Shown here piece by piece: positions 47,418 to 60,044 of a stretch of DNA of 64,000 nucleotides. The stretch lies in NCBI RefSeq assembly GCF_040939455.1, contig NC_134107.1:15067537-15131536 (forward strand), in the 5' to 3' direction. The DNA comes from Microcebus murinus. Its lineage: Eukaryota; Chordata; Mammalia; Primates; Cheirogaleidae. Within the stretch, counting starts at the first letter, position 1. Each line of letters begins with the position of its first letter. A program made the translations under genes and the position numbers. Under the pieces are notes generated by a model that searched no databases, was not told the DNA's origin, and worked only from the letters and a program-made list of their open reading frames with translations.

Positions 47418-48301
47418 TTTTCAGTCAGCAAGATTTCTACCCTTTCCCAATAAATCAGTGTAGCTTAAGCAATGTATTGAAAGTTTAGGCCATTTATAAG
47501 TCTGCCCCAGCTTTTACTTCAGTTTGTCAAGGCCTCTTGTACAGCCAGGGATGAGTAGCTCACTAGGGCCTTTTCCAGTCTCCTTAACATGTGTGTAGCT
47601 TTGCATATATTTATATTCTTCCATACCCAAAGGGATAAGTAGGATATTATCAAGGCCCACTGTGGCTGTCTTGCTATCTGAATTTCTCTGTTGACTTTCT
47701 GGTAGGTTGCCAGTCAATTTCTTGCCCCAACAAATATTGTGATCTTAGTTAGGCTAGGTGTGACAGTGGCTTTATCTATTTGTTTGTCACCTAGAACACT
47801 ATTGTTTTAATAATATTCCTGGTCATGGAACTTACTGTGCTCTGTTCCAAATCAAATTAGCCCTCTCAAGCAATAAGGCTGCCTGTCCTCACAATCTGAC
47901 CCATGACAGTAAAGTTATGCATAATGGAACCTGGGTAGTAGGAATGGGAGCAGCCCCAAGTTAACATGGCATAGATATCCACTGTTCTTACTAAGATCCA
48001 GTTTTCTTAAATAAACAATTCTCACTTTGTTGTAAGCTTTGGTAAACTTTCTGAATTGTTAACAGGCTGTTTATTGACAATTTTGTTTAGTTTTATAATT
48101 TCTTTTTACGGAGAGTTGCCATGTCCTCAATTCAGCCATTCTGGAAGTCTTAGTCTCATGGTTGCTTCTGTATTTCAGTTAGTTGCTGCTTAGCAACTAT
48201 GTAAACTATGTAAAATAATCTTTGCCTTATCTTCTTATTCTGTTTTATTTTGCTTCATAATATTTTTCACTTCTTGACATTATTTTATATATTTATTTGT
48301 T
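47418..48301. other. Nothing recognised
   Basis: Unassigned. A 67-codon minus-strand frame at 47,514-47,717 has no family signature. Confidence 0.4.
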
Positions 48302-48432
48302 TACTGTCTTTCTTCCTACTGAAATGCAAACTCCCTGACAGTAGGGACATTGTCCTGTTAGTCATTGTATCCTTTGTATCTATTATAATGCCTTGCAAAT
48401 AGTAGACCCTCCATAAATATTTGAGAAAGAAT
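48302..48432 (+). mobile_element. L2 LINE 3' end
   Basis: 'ctccctgacagtagggacat' followed by 'ataatgccttgcaaatagta' and 'ccataaatatttgagaaaga' is the L2 tail pattern. Confidence 0.65.
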
Positions 48433-48579
48433 GATTGTTAGATATATAGTTTTTAAAGCTTATAAGAAAATAATCATTCTCATAAACATTTGCTATATTG
48501 TGAATTGTTACAAAATTTTGGGATGTTATTAAACTTGACCCTTTAATTACACTTCCAGGAATCAACCACCTACAGAAAT

Positions 48580-49020
48580 AGTTATCTTGTATGCAAAAAT
48601 ATTTGTATCGGAATGTTCACTGCATCACTGTTTATAATTTAGAAAAAAACTGGAAAAAAAGTGAAATATGTAGTAATAAGGGAATGTTAAATATTAAGAA
48701 AACAATGAAACTATTAAAAGGCATTATTTAGATGGGTTTTATAATGGAAACATGTTTATGATAGTTGCAAAAAATGCAAGTGACAAAGCAATGTGAATAT
48801 GATCACACAATTAGTTAAAAAGAAAACTATGTGTGTGTTGCTCTTTTTTAATGCAGATTTGGATGTGTGGGTATGATGAGGACTGTATTAAAGGAGCAAT
48901 CACTTTCTACTCTATAATAACTTTTTTTTACTTTTAATTTACAGTTTCATGTATTGCTTTTGTAATTTTATGTTTTCTATTTATAAAATAAAAAAAGTAA
49001 AAAAATAAAGGAATTATCAC
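48580..49020 (+). mobile_element. Old LINE-1 3' end, sense
   Basis: 'ttcactgcatcactgtttat' with a following 'actggaaaaaaag', and an A-rich end at about 49,010, resemble old L1 3' ends. Confidence 0.45.
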
Positions 49021-49136
49021 ATATTCCATTTTTATTAGTTCCAAACATATTGTATCAGTGCACTTCATCTCCTCATAGAGTATGCTTGCTAGAAATCAAC
49101 ACCTCTTGTTTTACCAGAGAGTAGATAACCACTTAC

Positions 49137-49232
49137 CAAGTTCATACAGCTGAATATCGAATATATAAGTGCAATAACACATTCCAAGGGGTAGAAGGTC
49201 AGCAAAAGACGTGAAACTTCCCTCCCAAGTTT
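49137..49232 (-). CDS. MS4A13: MS4A13, exon 5 (fourth transmembrane segment)
   Basis: A 96 nt exon (32 codons, phase 0 both ends) reading KLGREVSRLLLTFYPLECVI… and ending …IFSCMNL. The KLGREVSR start and the aromatic, hydrophobic TM4 are what I recall of primate MS4A13. The acceptor is TTTGGTTACAG and the donor TTG|GTAAGT. It follows the 40-codon exon at 50,533-50,652 in frame. Reading through the donor gives only 14 further codons before a stop, so a separate last exon is expected; I could not identify it. MS4A13 is a small tetraspan protein of the MS4A cluster, reported mainly from testis. Confidence 0.85.
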
Positions 49233-50532
49233 CTGTAACCAAAAAACACCAAGAAATCTTCCATTATTATCTTTAGTAAGGGAAATGCGTTCACAGAAGG
49301 AGCTCCTAGTATGACAGTCAAGGAAAAGAAGGAAAATAAGAATAGTTGACTCTTTCATCATTTGATTTCCCTAGGCATTTCTACCCCTTTGCCTTCTGCT
49401 TTATTTTTCCTAGCTTTCATTTCCCCAATTCATTGACTTGAAACAATTATGTGCTTAATAACTTAAGTCCTCCCTCCCTATTTTCTGCCCCCAGAATTAT
49501 AATTGAAGATTTCTTGATTGAATCTCCAGCGTAACTGGAGAATTTCATTAAAATTTATAGGGAAAACCTGGTCTGTGTTTATTTAAATCATCATTCATTA
49601 CACATAATCTATTTTGAGGTATTATGGCACTTTCTGTCATTGTCTCATTGTCCTCCAGGCTTTTGTTCTTCATGCTTGGATTCTTTCCACTGATGCATGT
49701 ATGGAGAGGAAGTGTGTAGGGAAGGAGCAGGGAGTTTGTACCTCACCTACAACCACTCTTCCATTCAATATTGTAATTATTAATTGTTTTCTGTTGGTCA
49801 AACAAGGAGGAGCTCCACTTCAATCTGTCCTTATTTTAAATGTGAGATTTTCACAAGCATTGCTAAAGCCTTTGCAGCGCTAATATCCTGTGATTCTGCA
49901 TTTAAAGCCAACATAATTTGAATAAATCTACTGTGTTATTAGTAAAGATATTCACATTTACTGGAGAATGCTACTTTCTTAGGAAGAAATATCATTATTT
50001 CTATTACTAAGAATGTGACTGGATATTCAGTTAAATGGAAGCAAGACAGGTTTATATATATTTAGCATTTTCAGATTTAAATCAAAATTCACATAAGATG
50101 CAAAGATAGGCTGTGTATGAAAAGCTCTATGTTAAAACAGAAATTACTAGGTGTCTACGATTTGAACTATGTAATGTGTCAACAGCAGAATTCTTTTGTT
50201 GATTTTGAGAATGGTTATATGGTCCAGGATTATACTTTTCTTGTACTAAAAGAATCATTAGTGACCTTGTGCCTCACCAATGAAGCCTTCAAGTTTTTTA
50301 CTTGCTTTATTTTAATTTAGCAAGTCAAAAATTCAAACATGCTATTAATATTTACTTAAAAAAAATCACACCTTAGAATTAGTTTTGAATTAAAACTTTC
50401 AATCACTCAGAGCTCATTACTAAAAGAATTTTGCAAGGACCAGTAAAAGCCACATCTTACCTCCTAAGGCTTCAAAACCATTGAAAAGAATAATTTTGAA
50501 ATTAAAATGTTTCTATAGAATTGGCCACTTAC
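49233..50532 (-). other. MS4A13: MS4A13 intron 4
   Basis: GT-AG intron of 1.3 kb. No repeat was recognised in it. Confidence 0.7.
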
Positions 50533-50652
50533 CGCTTGTCCATAATTCCTATATGACACAGTGTTAAAAGACGACAACTCAATTATTGTTAGAATTATGG
50601 CAATAATTGTGATAACCATGCAGAAGATGTTTAGGGCCATAGCACTTATAAT
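50533..50652 (-). CDS. MS4A13: MS4A13, exon 4 (third transmembrane segment)
   Basis: A 120 nt exon (40 codons, phase 0 both ends) opening IISAMALNIFCMVITIIAII, an unbroken TM3 helix, and continuing to SSFNTVSYRNYGQA in the second extracellular loop. The SYRNYGQA stretch just before the exon end is what I recall of MS4A13 orthologues and identifies the gene. The acceptor is CTCCTTTTCAG and the donor GCG|GTAAGT. The usual MS4A motif of a small residue plus 'MN' at the start of TM3 is represented by AMALN. No stop or frameshift. Confidence 0.9.
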
Positions 50653-51649
50653 CTGAAAAGGAGACATAGAGTAAATTTATTATATTCAGAATAAACACTT
50701 TTGTTAAATAGTTTGTATTGCTGAAGAAAGTCATCGAGTGAAAATTTTAATCTAGTTTTTCTTAAGCTTTGGAAGTGTTTGTGTGTTTGTCATTAATGTA
50801 AAATATTCTGGTTTACATGAAACCCAGTTATTCTGGAGAAAGCATTAAAATTATCAACAATAAGCATCAATCTTCCACGTGGGCTCAAAAATACTGTATT
50901 TTACAATTTTATGAGTCAATTGGAACCTCTAAGATATGATTTAAACAAAAGGTATTGCACTGCAAGGAGAAAAATAAAAAAACCTATAAGATATGATTTG
51001 AATAAAAGGAAACAAAAAAGGAAAGAAGAGGGAAAATGACTGCTTGTAGAACTATATCCAAATAGGAGTTTATAAAGTTTAATTCTGGGTTTTCTTTATC
51101 TAAGGAAATCTCTCAATATATTTGGACATAAGTTTTTTTATGTGTAAACTTATGAGATCAGACAATTTAATTTCTAATATATTTTAGCTCTAAGATCCTA
51201 CAGGGTTTTTATTCCCAATATCTTTCCACCTGTACCATAGATGTATCTTTATTCTGGACAAATCCCCTACTTTGTTAAAAGGTACAATTCTGTTCTCAAA
51301 CTGGATAGTTCAGGGAATGAAGTTTTATAGCAATATAATGTCTATATATAAAGGCATTAAGTCCTATTAAAATTTTTCTAATCATAAAGGTTATACAATG
51401 TTAAAAGGTAGAACACCAAATAAAGCAAAAACTGTATTTAAATTTAGAAACCTTTACATGATTTTAATGAATATAGCATATTCGTCCATATCAAATTATG
51501 TGTTCTTAGATTTTCACTTAATTCTTTCATGTATTTACAGGTAGGTAGGATTCCTTCATTGTTTAGACAATCACTATCTTTTCATTACAACCTAATGTTT
51601 AATTTTGTGACTAGTGCTTTATAGAGCTACCCCAAACATTTCAACTTAC
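50653..51649 (-). other. MS4A13: MS4A13 intron 3
   Basis: GT-AG intron, AT-rich, no repeat recognised. Confidence 0.7.
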
Positions 51650-51706
51650 CAGGGATCGAGTTGGACGCTTTGCTGCTCTTACTATCAAGGCTCCTCCTAT
51701 GACAGG
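51650..51706 (-). CDS. MS4A13: MS4A13, exon 3 (second transmembrane segment)
   Basis: A 57 nt exon (19 codons) reading PVIGGALIVRAAKRPTRSL. Its length is exactly that of the TM2 exon of the left-hand MS4A gene and of the family generally, and the basic PTRSL end is shared with many MS4A proteins. The acceptor is TTTATATCCAG and the donor CTG|GTAAGT. It is too short and lacks an ATG, so a simple open-frame search misses it. The helix contains two arginines (VRAAKR), more polar than usual for TM2, as if this membrane segment were weak; human MS4A13 is described with fewer than four clean helices. Confidence 0.82.
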
Positions 51707-52517
51707 CTGGATATAAAAACATATATTTATAAATACTCATTGATAATGCTTGCCAACTTAAAATGTATTTTTAACAGTCCTCTTCTAAGTCAATTACTTT
51801 TAGAATACTAAAAGTAACAAAATATAAGGAAAAAAATATAAGTAGAAGTGGTCAGGACAAGTTTCTGTCATATAGTAATCAACTGAAAGGTAACATTAAG
51901 GTCACTTGGGACAGAAACACATAGGGGATAGTGGGCAGAATTCAGGTTGTGGTATATGCCAAAGATAGCCTTAGTAGTCCTGAACCAGAAACCAAGTTTG
52001 CTTATATGTATGTGAACTACCTCATGTATAACTCATTCGATTAATTCTTATCCTATTCTTCCTAATGAAATGATGCTATTCATTATAATTACTGTGTACA
52101 TATCCAGATATGGAAAAAGTGGTCCAAGAGTCTAGTCTACATTGTGATTATACAAGATACACAGTCTCTTAGCTGAGACTATAGTAATTATTAAGGTAAT
52201 GGTTGCTATTCATGCCTTTGTTTTTTAAAAAAAGAGGTTCCATTATTTCCTGTCAAAGAACTTTATTTCTAAGAAGTGTAAAGCTATCCCATATTATCTG
52301 AAGGTGGGCTGCACAATTCTCTTGAAATATTCCTTGTTTTATCTGTTTTAATGGTTTTGGCAAAGATCCAAGTCAAACATTAATTTTTGGAACAACAGTG
52401 TTCATGCTACATACCATATGTAGGAAGGCCAAACCTAAGGATAACTTTAAATTTATACATTTAGCACTTCATTCCATAACAAAAGCTGAGATTGCTAAGG
52501 AGTTGTGTGTGAAGGTA
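51707..52517 (-). other. MS4A13: MS4A13 intron 2, first part
   Basis: Nothing recognised before the Alu at 52,537. The intron extends to 55,492 and also holds a tandem duplication and a CR1-clade fossil. Confidence 0.6.
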
Positions 52518-52536
52518 AGAACTATCTCAGAATATA

Positions 52537-52830
52537 GGCCAGGTTGCACTGGCTCACGCCTGTAATCCCAGCACTTTGGGAGGCCGAGGCAGGAGGATCA
52601 CTTGAGGCCAGGAGTTCTATAGGAGCCTGAGTAACATAGTGAGACCCCCATCTCTACAAAACACAAAAATTTGCTAGCTACGGTGGTGTGGGCCTGTAGT
52701 CCCAGCTACTCGGGAGGCTAAAAGCAAGAGGATGGCCTGAGCCCAGGAGTTCAAGGTTGCAGTGATCTATGATTGGGCCACTACACTCCAGCCTGGGTAA
52801 CAGAGTAAGACCTTGTCTCTAAAGAAAAAA
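52537..52830 (+). mobile_element. Old Alu (AluJ-like)
   Basis: Sense Alu starting 'ggccaggttgcactggctca' and ending in an A-rich tail. It lacks the lemur-specific middle of the other two Alus, so it is an older insertion. A 19 bp imperfect target duplication flanks it (52,518-52,536 and 52,831-52,849). Confidence 0.92.
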
Positions 52831-53065
52831 AGAACTACTTCAGAATATAAATAAAGTGAAAATATCTTGTGAATTCTGAACTAGAGTACTCTTCAACTAG
52901 ATTATTTCTAACTAGATTACCATATGCTTCATAAAATATCTTTCAAGGTTTATGCCTAAATGAGAAGTTTTGTATTGGATTACATTTAACTGAAATTTTG
53001 GATAATTTATCCTAGGAGTTAAATGTGTTATTTTTTATAACATGAATTGTTAAACACTAAGAGAC

Positions 53066-53313
53066 ATGCATCAGTTGTCTAGATTTTGTCTGAAAATTCA
53101 CTATCTTTCCCTTAATTTTCCAAGGCAATGCTTTGACATTTATAAGCCAGTGCATAATTTATCATTTATCACTTATGAGCTAGCTGGTGCATCATTTATG
53201 AGCTATGTGTCATTTATGAACCATGCATCATTTATTTGGATTTTATATGAAAATTTGCTCTTTTTCCCCTATTTTTTCCCCAAGGTAATCCTTTGACACT
53301 TATGAGACTGTGT
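53066..53313. repeat. Diverged ~160 bp tandem duplication
   Basis: The block near 53,078 ('agattttgtctgaaaattca' … 'caaggcaatgctttgacatt') recurs near 53,237 ('ggattttatatgaaaatttg' … 'caaggtaatcctttgacact'). Between them short 'tcatttatgagc' units are repeated. Local duplication within MS4A13 intron 2. Confidence 0.6.
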
Positions 53314-53539
53314 ATGTATAAAGTCAGAGGATCACTTAGAGATCATTATTTCCTCTACTGATCACTTGCCTGCCTCAAGTGGCAGCAATCTTGTCTCCTA
53401 TAGCCCTCATTCCATCTGTTCTAAGCATGGGTTAAGTGGTTTCCTTGCTCCTTATTGCTACTTCCAACTATTCTTTCTCCTCTAGCTTTGGATCAAATGC
53501 CATCAGGTTCAATCACACACTATCCTTCGTGTTTGAAGT

Positions 53540-55105
53540 CATCTATTGACCCCCTGGCCATTTTTCTTTCCAGATGATTTTAATTCTTGTCTCTTTGACT
53601 CCCTCTCCAACACCACTTAATACTTGGTGATTTCAATAATATATATATGTATGATCCTTCTAATACCCTGGGCTCGACCTATCTTAGTTACTCACTCCCA
53701 TATTCATTCTCTTGTTCTTGTTATTCATTTTAAATCTCAATTTCAAGTATCCCACCCTGACCATCACCTGCTATCTTTCTAGCTTGTGCTCTCGAGTATT
53801 AAAACTCTAACAATCTTTTGAGCCAACCTTATAGATCTATAATCTGGCATCCTCACCTCCCTGTTAAATTCTTCTCTCTGGTATCAACTTAAATTGCATG
53901 GTTAACTATTATGAATATTCCCTTATATCCACTTCTCAACTCCTTTGTACCTTTCTTGTTTTATTATAGTTACATGGTTAAATGAAAATCTTGACTAGGT
54001 GTCATTTTCATCCTACTGCATGCCTGCACCCATGCAGCTGAACGTGGTCTGGGAAAGAAACACGATCCCTTTCATTATATTACTATAATTATGTTCCTAA
54101 ACCTCGAGTCCTTAAATGCTGCATGAAAAATCAAACGACTTTTCCATAATCCATGCACTTTCACATTTTTCCTAGGTGACTATTTGATATCCTCCTCTCT
54201 CTCCTCAAACTACCAATCTACTTGCCCATCTTCACTTTCACCTTAGGATCTGGCCAATTAACTGAGATATTTGAAGCTATTGGAACAAAACTTCCACAAT
54301 CTCCCATCATTTTAAAACCTGCCTTTTCTCTCCCTTACTCTGCATTTCTCTCCCATTATCCTGCCTTAACACAATTTATAATCAGGCTGGATAATCTTTT
54401 CTTGAGAGGGGTTGTCCTATGCATTTTAGGCTATTTAGCGGCATCCTTAGCCTCTGCCCACTAGTCGCACACCATCAGCTGTGAAATCCCAAAATATCTC
54501 CAGACATTATGAAATGTTCTTCGAGGGGCAAAATCACCTTTAGTTGAGAACCACAGATAGAGATGACCTGTCATTCTCCTAGTTATTTGTGTACTAAAAT
54601 TCATCATTTCTTGCCTACTGAAATCCTTGATTCCAATATCCTACCCCTATTTATATCATATCATCAATTTTTTTTCTTCTGGTTCAGTCCTTTAAACAAA
54701 GATATGATACTATTCATTCTAACTCACAGAAACAAACAAACCAACCCTCTTCTATCCCAAACTTCCCTGGCTATCACCTCATTTCTCTATACCACATTAC
54801 AGAAAAGTGCGTAAAGGAGATGTCTGTATTTGCTGTCTCTAACTCCTCTCTTCCTAGTATTTCTTAAACCAACTCCAAGCAGGCTTTTGCCTCACCATTC
54901 TACTGAAGATACTTAAGTTTACTATTGGCCTTGATACTGCTAAGTCCAATGGTCAATTCTTAGCCCTCCTCCTATTTGACAAAACAACAAACGATAATAC
55001 TGTTGATCTTTCCCCATTTTTTGAAAACAATTTCTTCACTTGGCTTCTAGGGTGCCACACTCCCCAGGTTTTCTGCCTATCTAATGGCTGTCTAGAAACC
55101 ACAGA
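53540..55105 (+). mobile_element. CR1-clade LINE fossil (L2/L3-like), endonuclease and RT remnants
   Basis: Around 53,625-53,690 the frame LGDFNNIYMYDPSNTLGSTY matches the conserved 'GDFN…DPSNTL' endonuclease segment of CR1-clade elements. Around 54,820-55,060 'ccaactccaagcaggctttt' and 'ctaagtccaatggtcaattc' match the RT region (the KSNGQF…LLLFD pattern). Strongly mutated, with an old hAT copy inside at about 54,400-54,555. Confidence 0.55.
54400..54555. mobile_element. hAT-Charlie-type MER fragment
   Basis: 'cctatgcattttaggctatt', 'cagacattatgaaatgttct' and the end 'ggcaaaatcacctttagttg' then 'agaaccac' form a familiar MER-class element in the reverse of its usual description. Confidence 0.6.
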
Positions 55106-55492
55106 AGAGTCCCAGTAATAATAAATTTAGAAAATAAGTATTGACTCATTGTGCAAGGAGGCTAAAGTGAAGACTGTAAATATGAAGGTTAATCATGCTA
55201 ATGGATATTATAGTTAAGATTCTTTGTCTTTCACATACCTAGGGACAATCTACCCTATGGATGTCATTGTGTACTTATTCCTGTGTCCATTACATTTTGG
55301 AATAGCACTTGTAAATTAAAGGTACACAATACTTATTTGTTGAAAAAAAGAATTTGACTTTGAATAAATTACCAACATAGGATTTAGTTACATAATTCTC
55401 CTGAAAACCTTGTTTATAAACTGTTTCCTACTTTCCACAATTGGCATGAATATTACTTATTAAATGGTTAAATCAATATGCATTTTACTCAC
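55106..55492 (-). other. MS4A13: MS4A13 intron 2, last part
   Basis: Nothing recognised. Confidence 0.5.
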
Positions 55493-55633
55493 AAAAATTC
55501 CCCATAAAGCACATCCTGTTTTGTAAGTTATAGGTTCGTATGTTCCAAAGACTCCTTTAACTTGTCCCATATACAAAACCAATAGGAGGTACCACATGAG
55601 AAGTTCAAAGATGCCAATCATAACCTGGATAAC
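55493..55633 (-). CDS. MS4A13: MS4A13, exon 2 (first transmembrane segment)
   Basis: A 141 nt exon (47 codons, phase 0 both ends). It opens VIQVMIGIFELLMWYLLLVL (the TM1 helix, with the family 'VIQ.M.G' start) and continues through GVFGTYEPITYKTGCALWGIF, the loop and entry to TM2. The 'GTYEP(I/V)TYKTGC' loop is the best MS4A13 identifier. The acceptor is CTTTTCTCCCAG and the donor TTT|GTGAGT. An internal ATG (55,621-55,619, MIGIF) is where I recall some annotated MS4A13 proteins starting; here an upstream in-frame exon at 58,040-58,090 offers 17 extra residues. Confidence 0.92.
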
Positions 55634-56986
55634 CTGGGAGAAAAGAATGCTGTTAGTACTGAAATCATGTAATTTAAAACACAATTCCAGCAAGAGTTAA
55701 CTATAAGAAACATTTAAAACCTTTACAAAAGATGAAAGAAAAATAGCAATGTACTTAATAAAGTATTGCCTGAGTTGGTTAGTCCAGAAAGAATGCTCAA
55801 ACCAGGAAAGACTGAGGTTTACCAAATAGGAACCAGTCATACTTGGAGCAACAGATTTTTCAATAATAGTAGTTCTGGCCAATGCTCCCACAAAGAACTG
55901 TGGAGAAAGAAAGTTCGCAGTCTGATTCTACCACTGGCTATCCTCTTCATACATCAAGTAATGGCATGAGAGGAGAATACTGAGGGTACTTGAGAGAAAA
56001 AAATGTAGTTACTAATCTACTTCGATCCAGGAAACCATATATCCAACATTTTCTTGTACATTAGTAATTTATAAAGGATGAATCACTTTTTAAATCTTAT
56101 ATGGGTTTATCTTTTCCTTCAAGGACTACCTGGTATAGATTTTTTTCACAAGTAATCTGGAGTGAGGTACAACCCAATACAGTGAAAGAAAGGATAGCCA
56201 AGGTGGACTTGTTAGCACTAGGTCTTCTCACTGGATAAGGGATTAGTTAGAATTGAGGGGAATTATTGCTCAACCTTAATTTGTAAGAAGATAATGATAA
56301 TCCCAGTAACTATACCCCAGTAAATTTATTTCTGAATTTATATGTGAATTGAAATTTCATATACTGGGTCACATTTTTAATTACTTTAAAAATGACAGAG
56401 GATACATTATTTTTATCTTCATATAAACTTTAATAGGAAGCTATTTAATGCTTTAAGGGTTTCAGCTCTTTGTAAATAAGGCAAGCGGTCTATGAAACAT
56501 ATAAATGCAATTGGCTAATTTTAAAAATACACTTTAGAGAAGATTTTTAAGAAAGACCTCGTTTTAGGTAATAATCTTATGAATTTTTATAGATTTAGAA
56601 TTTGAGGTTTTCCCTGCATCAAATTTGCAGGAGTGGTTATTATTTCCAGAGGTTTTTAGAATTTGATTGGGAGAAATATCCACATTAAACTACAAAATCC
56701 TCAAGAGACTAGACTTTGGTTTTCTCACTGTTGTATCATCTGCCTCTAATATGGTACTCAGCATAGAACAGACACCCAGTAAATAACTCCTGCATAAGCA
56801 TATTAGTATCAAGAATAGTAATTCCATGTGACTATCCAAATTGTGAAAAGGAGTGAGTGGGCTTGAAAAATAGTATCTCCTTTTATATCACTGGCTATTG
56901 TTCTATATAAAACTATAAAATATTCAAGTAGCCAAAACTTGTAAAAAAACTGTGTATGGAGAAGGACAAGATGGGGTTTCTTATTT
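55634..56986 (-). other. MS4A13: MS4A13 intron 1, first part
   Basis: A very weak L2-like tail at about 56,725-56,800; otherwise unassigned. Confidence 0.4.
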
Positions 56987-56999
56987 AAAAATTGTTCTT

Positions 57000-57335
<336 letters not shown>

Positions 57336-57348
57336 AAAAATTGTTCTT

Positions 57349-58039
57349 AATCTAGAACCAATGAATGAGTTCCAGGAAATCAGGCTCCTCCTCTCCCCTA
57401 AAAAATGGAGTGTAAAGGATTATGAATATACATAATTTTGGGGAGAAGATTCAGAGTCTTCATTCTATGCCAAAGTGGTCTGTGACTTGAAACGCTTTAA
57501 AAACCTCTGCTGAACAGTGAGTTAGAAGACTTAGACATTTAATCTACACAGCATCCAAACTCAGAGGAAAAGTTCACATGAGTAGAAAAGTTTTCTCCTC
57601 TTTAGACATGAAAAAGCGTGGTCCTCATATTTCCTTGGTGTTTATTTAGAGAGCTAGATAAACTGTAACCTTACATGTTTATAGGAAGAGACAAATTTAT
57701 AATCATCCCACTACACAGACATCAGTATAGTAATTAAATCAGCAATAGATCTCTCTCAAAGTTAAAACAACACACACTCTTTTTTTCCTTATTCCTTATT
57801 TGGATTTCTCTATTACCGTGTGTATGTTGGTTTAGTACACTTAAATCTGAGCACCTATTTGTTTATGGTGGAACATGAGATGAGTCAAAATTTGTAGATG
57901 CCAACAATATTAAAACAAAATAAACTTTTACCCTTTTGATTTCACTAAATTTGTCCCTCTGCAAATCCAAAATGCCCTTTTTAAAACTGGAATAGTTCAT
58001 GATACTGAATGTAGTCAATCAAAGTGAAACTTTACTTAC
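57349..58039 (-). other. MS4A13: MS4A13 intron 1, last part
   Basis: Nothing recognised. Confidence 0.5.
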
Positions 58040-58090
58040 CCCTATAGTAAGAGAATCTGCCGTAGAGATTCTTGCATTCCCACATGCCAT
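58040..58090 (-). CDS. MS4A13: MS4A13, exon 1 (start codon, 17-residue N-terminus)
   Basis: From the ATG at 58,090-58,088 the minus strand reads MACGNARISTADSLTIG to a GGG|GTAAGT donor in phase 0, joining directly to VIQVM. The start context (AGTAGTATGG) is good, with A at -3 and G at +4. The frame stays open upstream of the ATG for a dozen codons without another ATG, then meets a stop. '…(I/L)G|VIQ' is the standard MS4A junction. The exon therefore adds 17 residues to the protein that would start at the internal MIGIF methionine. The left-hand MS4A gene has a coding first exon of identical length, which supports the call. The 5' UTR part of the exon was not delimited. Confidence 0.68.
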
Positions 58091-59354
58091 ACTACTGGCA
58101 TTTCCTCTGGATGATTTTGTCTTTAACCTTCGGTGTTATCTTAATTAGCAAACTTCTATAAAACAATATAAAACACATATACATGATTTTTCTCAGAAGA
58201 AAATACATAAATTTGATTCTTTCCTTAATGTTTGGCAACAACTTTCCCACAATCAGAAGCAATAGCTTTCTTCTTTCTATGCCTTAATTCTTAGAGGCAT
58301 CAGTTTCCATTCACCTGTTGTGAATAACAGCCTAACTGAAAAGCCTCTCACTATGACTAAAAAATGATTGGCATGTTACAGATACCATCTCTGAAGTGAA
58401 CAGTTTCTCTAGATGATAAAGTATAAAGAACACCTGGGGAATAGTATTAGAGAATTTTCAGTAAAGCTTTCAACAATTTATATGCAATTCATAATCAATT
58501 CAATGCAATTCATAATGCCATATTTCCATTTTCAAAACCAAATTCCTGTACTTAAATTCACCAAAAATGTGGGCTTGTGAGGTTTTTGTTCTGACACATA
58601 TCTGCTATCTACTTCTTTCTATATGAAAAGAACCTTTTCTTAGACAACTTATCAAAGTTGCTTGTGAAATCCTAATGGCACCTCTCACCTTTTGTTTTTC
58701 TTTTCTTTTTTTTTTTTTTTTTCCCCTTTTGATTTAATCAAATATACTATTCTCCAGATCCAAAATATCTCATTTCTCCTTGGTGTTTAGATTATCTTCA
58801 TATTTATTTTAAGATAAAAACCTGGCTAATAATTATATCCCCTTGTGAACCGTACCTCTTTGTAGATCTGAAATTCTACATCTGCTAGTATGTCAATGAC
58901 ATGAGTCAGGCCACCTGACTGATGATCTTAAAATCTGAGGTTTGATCTTTTCAGAAAGGAGGGAGTTTGACTAAATAACCTTTCATTCCCTGCACCCTTG
59001 AAATCTCATGATTTGATTATTTTAATGAGTCTTTGGTTTCTAAAATTTATTTTATCGATGTCTCTTAATACCATAGAGCATATAAACAGAAAAAAGCTAG
59101 AAAAAATACAAGAGTTAGTGATAGAAAAAAGAGAGACAATGTTAGTAACTAATGTAAGCTTTGCTCATTCAAACACCATATTTCAGAAATAACAGAGAAG
59201 GCATTTAGAACTGTAGAAAACCAAGATCAATCACTCTGTTATAATTCAATAAAAAGCCATACAATTATAAAATTCATATAGAGTAATGAGGAAAAGGCAT
59301 ACATAGATTGCTATTATTTTTTACTTTTCACAAAACAGGAAAATAAAAAGAAGC
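58091..59354. other. Upstream of MS4A13 exon 1, nothing recognised
   Basis: AT-rich with a poly(T) run near 58,706-58,722. The adjacent 5' UTR of exon 1 must begin in the first part of this stretch. Confidence 0.45.
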
Positions 59355-59665
59355 CCTTTTGTGGATACTGTCTGCTTTCTGTTTCCAGGAATTCAACCAA
59401 TTGCAGACTGAAAATATTAAAAAAATGCACACACAATATGGCAAAAATACTAATTAAATAAACAATAAAAAACTATTTACATAGCATGTACATTGTGTTA
59501 AGTATTATAAGTAATCTAGAGATGATTTAAGTATATGGGAGGATGTGTGTAGATTATGTGCATATCTTATGCCATTTTATATCAGGGACTTAAGTATCCT
59601 TGGATCTTGGTATCCATGGGGTTTCTGAAACCAATTCCCAACAGATATGAAGGGACAACTGTGTA
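59355..59665 (-). mobile_element. Tigger-derived MITE (MER2-like)
   Basis: Plus-strand 'tgatttaagtatatgggagg', 'tatatcagggacttaagtat' and 'ggtatccatggggtttctga', ending 'gaagggacaactg', is the reverse orientation of the common MER2/Tigger repeat. The membrane-like 62-codon frame at 59,590-59,778 partly comes from it. Confidence 0.7.
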
Positions 59666-60044
59666 GAAAAATTCTTTTCACATTTGTAGTTATCATGAAG
59701 TGACTTGAGGAGTAGAATATTTAGCATAACTATAATCACTATTAGGCCCACCAAAACCACCCCAAGTGAAGTACTCATAAAAAATACTAATCAGAAAGAG
59801 AAAGGGAGGGTGTGTTTAAAATCCTCAGCTTAATTTATAGAAGAAGCAAAGAAATACTCCAACATATTCTTTTAAAAAAATATCCTATATTTGGCATGCT
59901 GCTTTTTGTAAAAATCAATCAGTAAACAGAAGTAATCATTTATTTGTTTTTTTTTTCTTTTTTGTTATTGTTGTTTTTATTTTCTGAGGCGATCCCATCA
60001 CTAATCCCAAAGCAGCTGCTGGACGAGTCCCCTAGCTCTTATTC

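Noticed and set aside
48560..48655. Candidate last exon of MS4A13 (strong acceptor then a few codons and a stop)
   Set aside because: Falls in an old L1-like repeat and the polypyrimidine tract is repeat-derived; not convincing.
59590..59778. Membrane-protein-like 62-codon frame upstream of MS4A13
   Set aside because: Overlaps a MER2/Tigger repeat and has no MS4A motif or splice context.
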